Of a stretch of DNA of 64,000 bases, positions 63,213 through 64,000 are shown one piece after another. A program made the translations under genes and the position numbers. How positions within the stretch are numbered: position 1 is the first letter of the stretch; the number at the start of each line of letters is the position of its first letter. The notes under the pieces are model-generated. The model was not told the DNA's origin, ran no database searches, and saw only the letters and a list, made by a program, of their open reading frames with translations. This DNA comes from Clostridiales bacterium (GTDB taxonomy: Bacteria; Bacillota; Clostridia; Saccharofermentanales; Saccharofermentanaceae). Location: the NCBI GenBank assembly GCA_017551865.1, contig JAFZKB010000012.1, forward strand, positions 1 to 64,000, given 5' to 3'.

Positions 63213-63459
63213 TTTCTTTTCCTCCTCGGATGACTTTTTTTATTTTTCTACGCAGCCGCATCTTTCAAAAATGATCTTTTTTCAGTATCCCGTATGAGCG
63301 GCTGCCTTACGATTCGGATTATGCCCCGCCCCGGACCGGGCGTCTATCAAACGTTCTTTACATGACACAAAAAAGCGATGTAAAGATGACTTTACATCGC
63401 TGGTATCACTTTGTTTTCAGGGTTCGGCCCGCCGGTCCTTTTCCCGTATAAAAACGAGT
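63213..63459 (-). other. Intergenic region before the DNA repair gene end
   Basis: It contains the repair-gene terminator and should contain the promoter of the 67-aa gene. Nothing else recognisable. Confidence 0.4.
63367..63401 (-). terminator. Terminator of the AlkD-like gene
   Basis: A perfect 12-bp stem (AGCGATGTAAAG with CTTTACATCGCT), 4-nt loop and six T on the minus strand. Confidence 0.9.
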
Positions 63460-64000
63460 CTATTTCTTCGAGGTCTTGACCTTCAGGGTCTTAAGATATG
63501 CTTTCTGCTCATCGGTGATCCGGTAGCTCTCGACCGATTTCTGGATCGCTTTATTATGGGTCCAGTCCGAAAGTTTTTTCTTCTCGATATAGGGAAGGAT
63601 GCTGTCGTACTGTTTGGCGAGCGCGGTGGCAAAATACCAGGCGATCATCATGTTGACATAGTATTCTTCCGAGCGGACTTTACTGACCATTTTCGGATAG
63701 GCGGAATCAAAATCCTCGTCGAGGAAATGCTCCATCAGCATGCCGATCGCAAAGCGGACCGTATAGGTCTCCTTCGAACTGATCCAGGTATCGATCCAGG
63801 AAAGGAGTTCCTCCTTATGTTTTTTAAAGATCTTCGGCGACATCTGGTCGCAGGTCGCCCAGTTGTCCACATACGGCAGGAAAGCATCGACATATCGGAT
63901 GCATGATTCAAAATCCTTCATCTCGGAAAGGATGAAAGCATGGAGCTGGTTCTCCTCAAAATATCTGTGCGGTAGATCCGAGAGAAAATCGGAAACATCG
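63460..64000 (-). CDS. AlkD-like DNA alkylation repair protein (N-terminus outside window)
   Basis: About 180 C-terminal residues are visible. 'LPHRYFEENQLHAFIL', 'FLPYVDNWATCDQMSPKIF', 'TYTVRFAIGMLMEHFLDE' and 'YYVNMMIAWYFATALAKQ' match the HEAT-repeat-like AlkD family of DNA glycosylases, which remove N3- and N7-alkylated purines. 'DNWATCD' contains the tryptophan/aspartate region important in the family. The frame is open to the right edge, so the start is outside. It is followed by a strong terminator, so it ends its transcription unit. Confidence 0.85.
   Translation of the reverse strand, partial: DVSDFLSDLPHRYFEENQLHAFILSEMKDFESCIRYVDAFLPYVDNWATCDQMSPKIFKKHKEELLSWIDTWISSKETYTVRFAIGMLMEHFLDEDFDSAYPKMVSKVRSEEYYVNMMIAWYFATALAKQYDSILPYIEKKKLSDWTHNKAIQKSVESYRITDEQKAYLKTLKVKTSKK

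Overview
The window looks like chromosome of a low-to-mid GC Gram-positive bacterium of the class Clostridia. The signs are AGGAGG-type ribosome sites, a Gram-positive type IV pilus cluster without a secretin, a choice-of-anchor/B-domain surface protein, YfhO membrane proteins, a split clostridial-type MetH, an Lsa-like ABC-F protein, a DUF6062-like protein and a solo Asp23-type domain. I infer this from gene content and cannot name a genus. No rRNA, tRNA, CRISPR array, phage or insertion sequence was recognised.

Layout. 1-6722 (-): the 5' part of a giant surface protein whose C-terminal half is a ladder of 360-bp repeats running off the left edge. 6941-12081 (-): housekeeping block with rpsT, a SpoU methyltransferase, a DsrE-like protein, a double-zinc-knuckle DUF6062-like protein, a P-loop/Asp23 fusion, yebC and a divergent prepilin peptidase. 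12243-21952 (+): type IV pilus operon pilB-pilT-pilC-pilM-pilN-pilO, then four prepilin genes, two of them tiny; a PilX-like protein faces them from the other strand (22562-24466). 24588-31209 (-): exonuclease plus two YfhO genes joined by ATGA overlaps. 31481-33328 (+): membrane-anchored foldase-like protein. 33421-34658 (-): 40-aa membrane protein and a GH5 glycosidase. 35271-36071 (+): PD-(D/E)XK-like nuclease. 36219-41221: methionine/one-carbon genes (metH, stand-alone MetH reactivation domain, metF) with one membrane protein gene between them. 41313-41577: a strictly 53-bp-periodic array of ten short motifs in alternating orientation. 41581-43321 (-): Lsa-like ABC-F gene with a leader peptide and an attenuator terminator. 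43624-51012: solute-binding lipoprotein, DUF3737-like beta-helix protein, LppM-like lipoprotein, DUF4838-like secreted protein. 51251-53753 (-): polar amino-acid ABC transporter with a frameshifted binding-protein gene. 53987-61566: MFS transporter, radical SAM plus Memo/AMMECR1 fusion, phosphoribosyltransferase, esterase, histidine kinase. 61612-64000 (-): response regulator, XRE regulator with an operator-like palindrome inside its promoter, small membrane protein, and a partial AlkD-like DNA repair gene.

How parts fit together. PilB/PilT drive pilus extension and retraction through the PilC platform and the PilM-N-O ring; the four prepilins and the PilX-like protein are candidate fibre subunits, and the prepilin peptidase should process them but appears to lack one catalytic aspartate. 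MetF supplies methyltetrahydrofolate to MetH, which lacks its own reactivation domain; that domain is the separate gene next to metF. The most unusual non-coding structure is the 53-bp-period motif array between the ABC-F gene and metF. Secondary points are two leader terminators (pilB, ABC-F), the miniature prepilins, and the frameshift in the amino-acid-binding protein.
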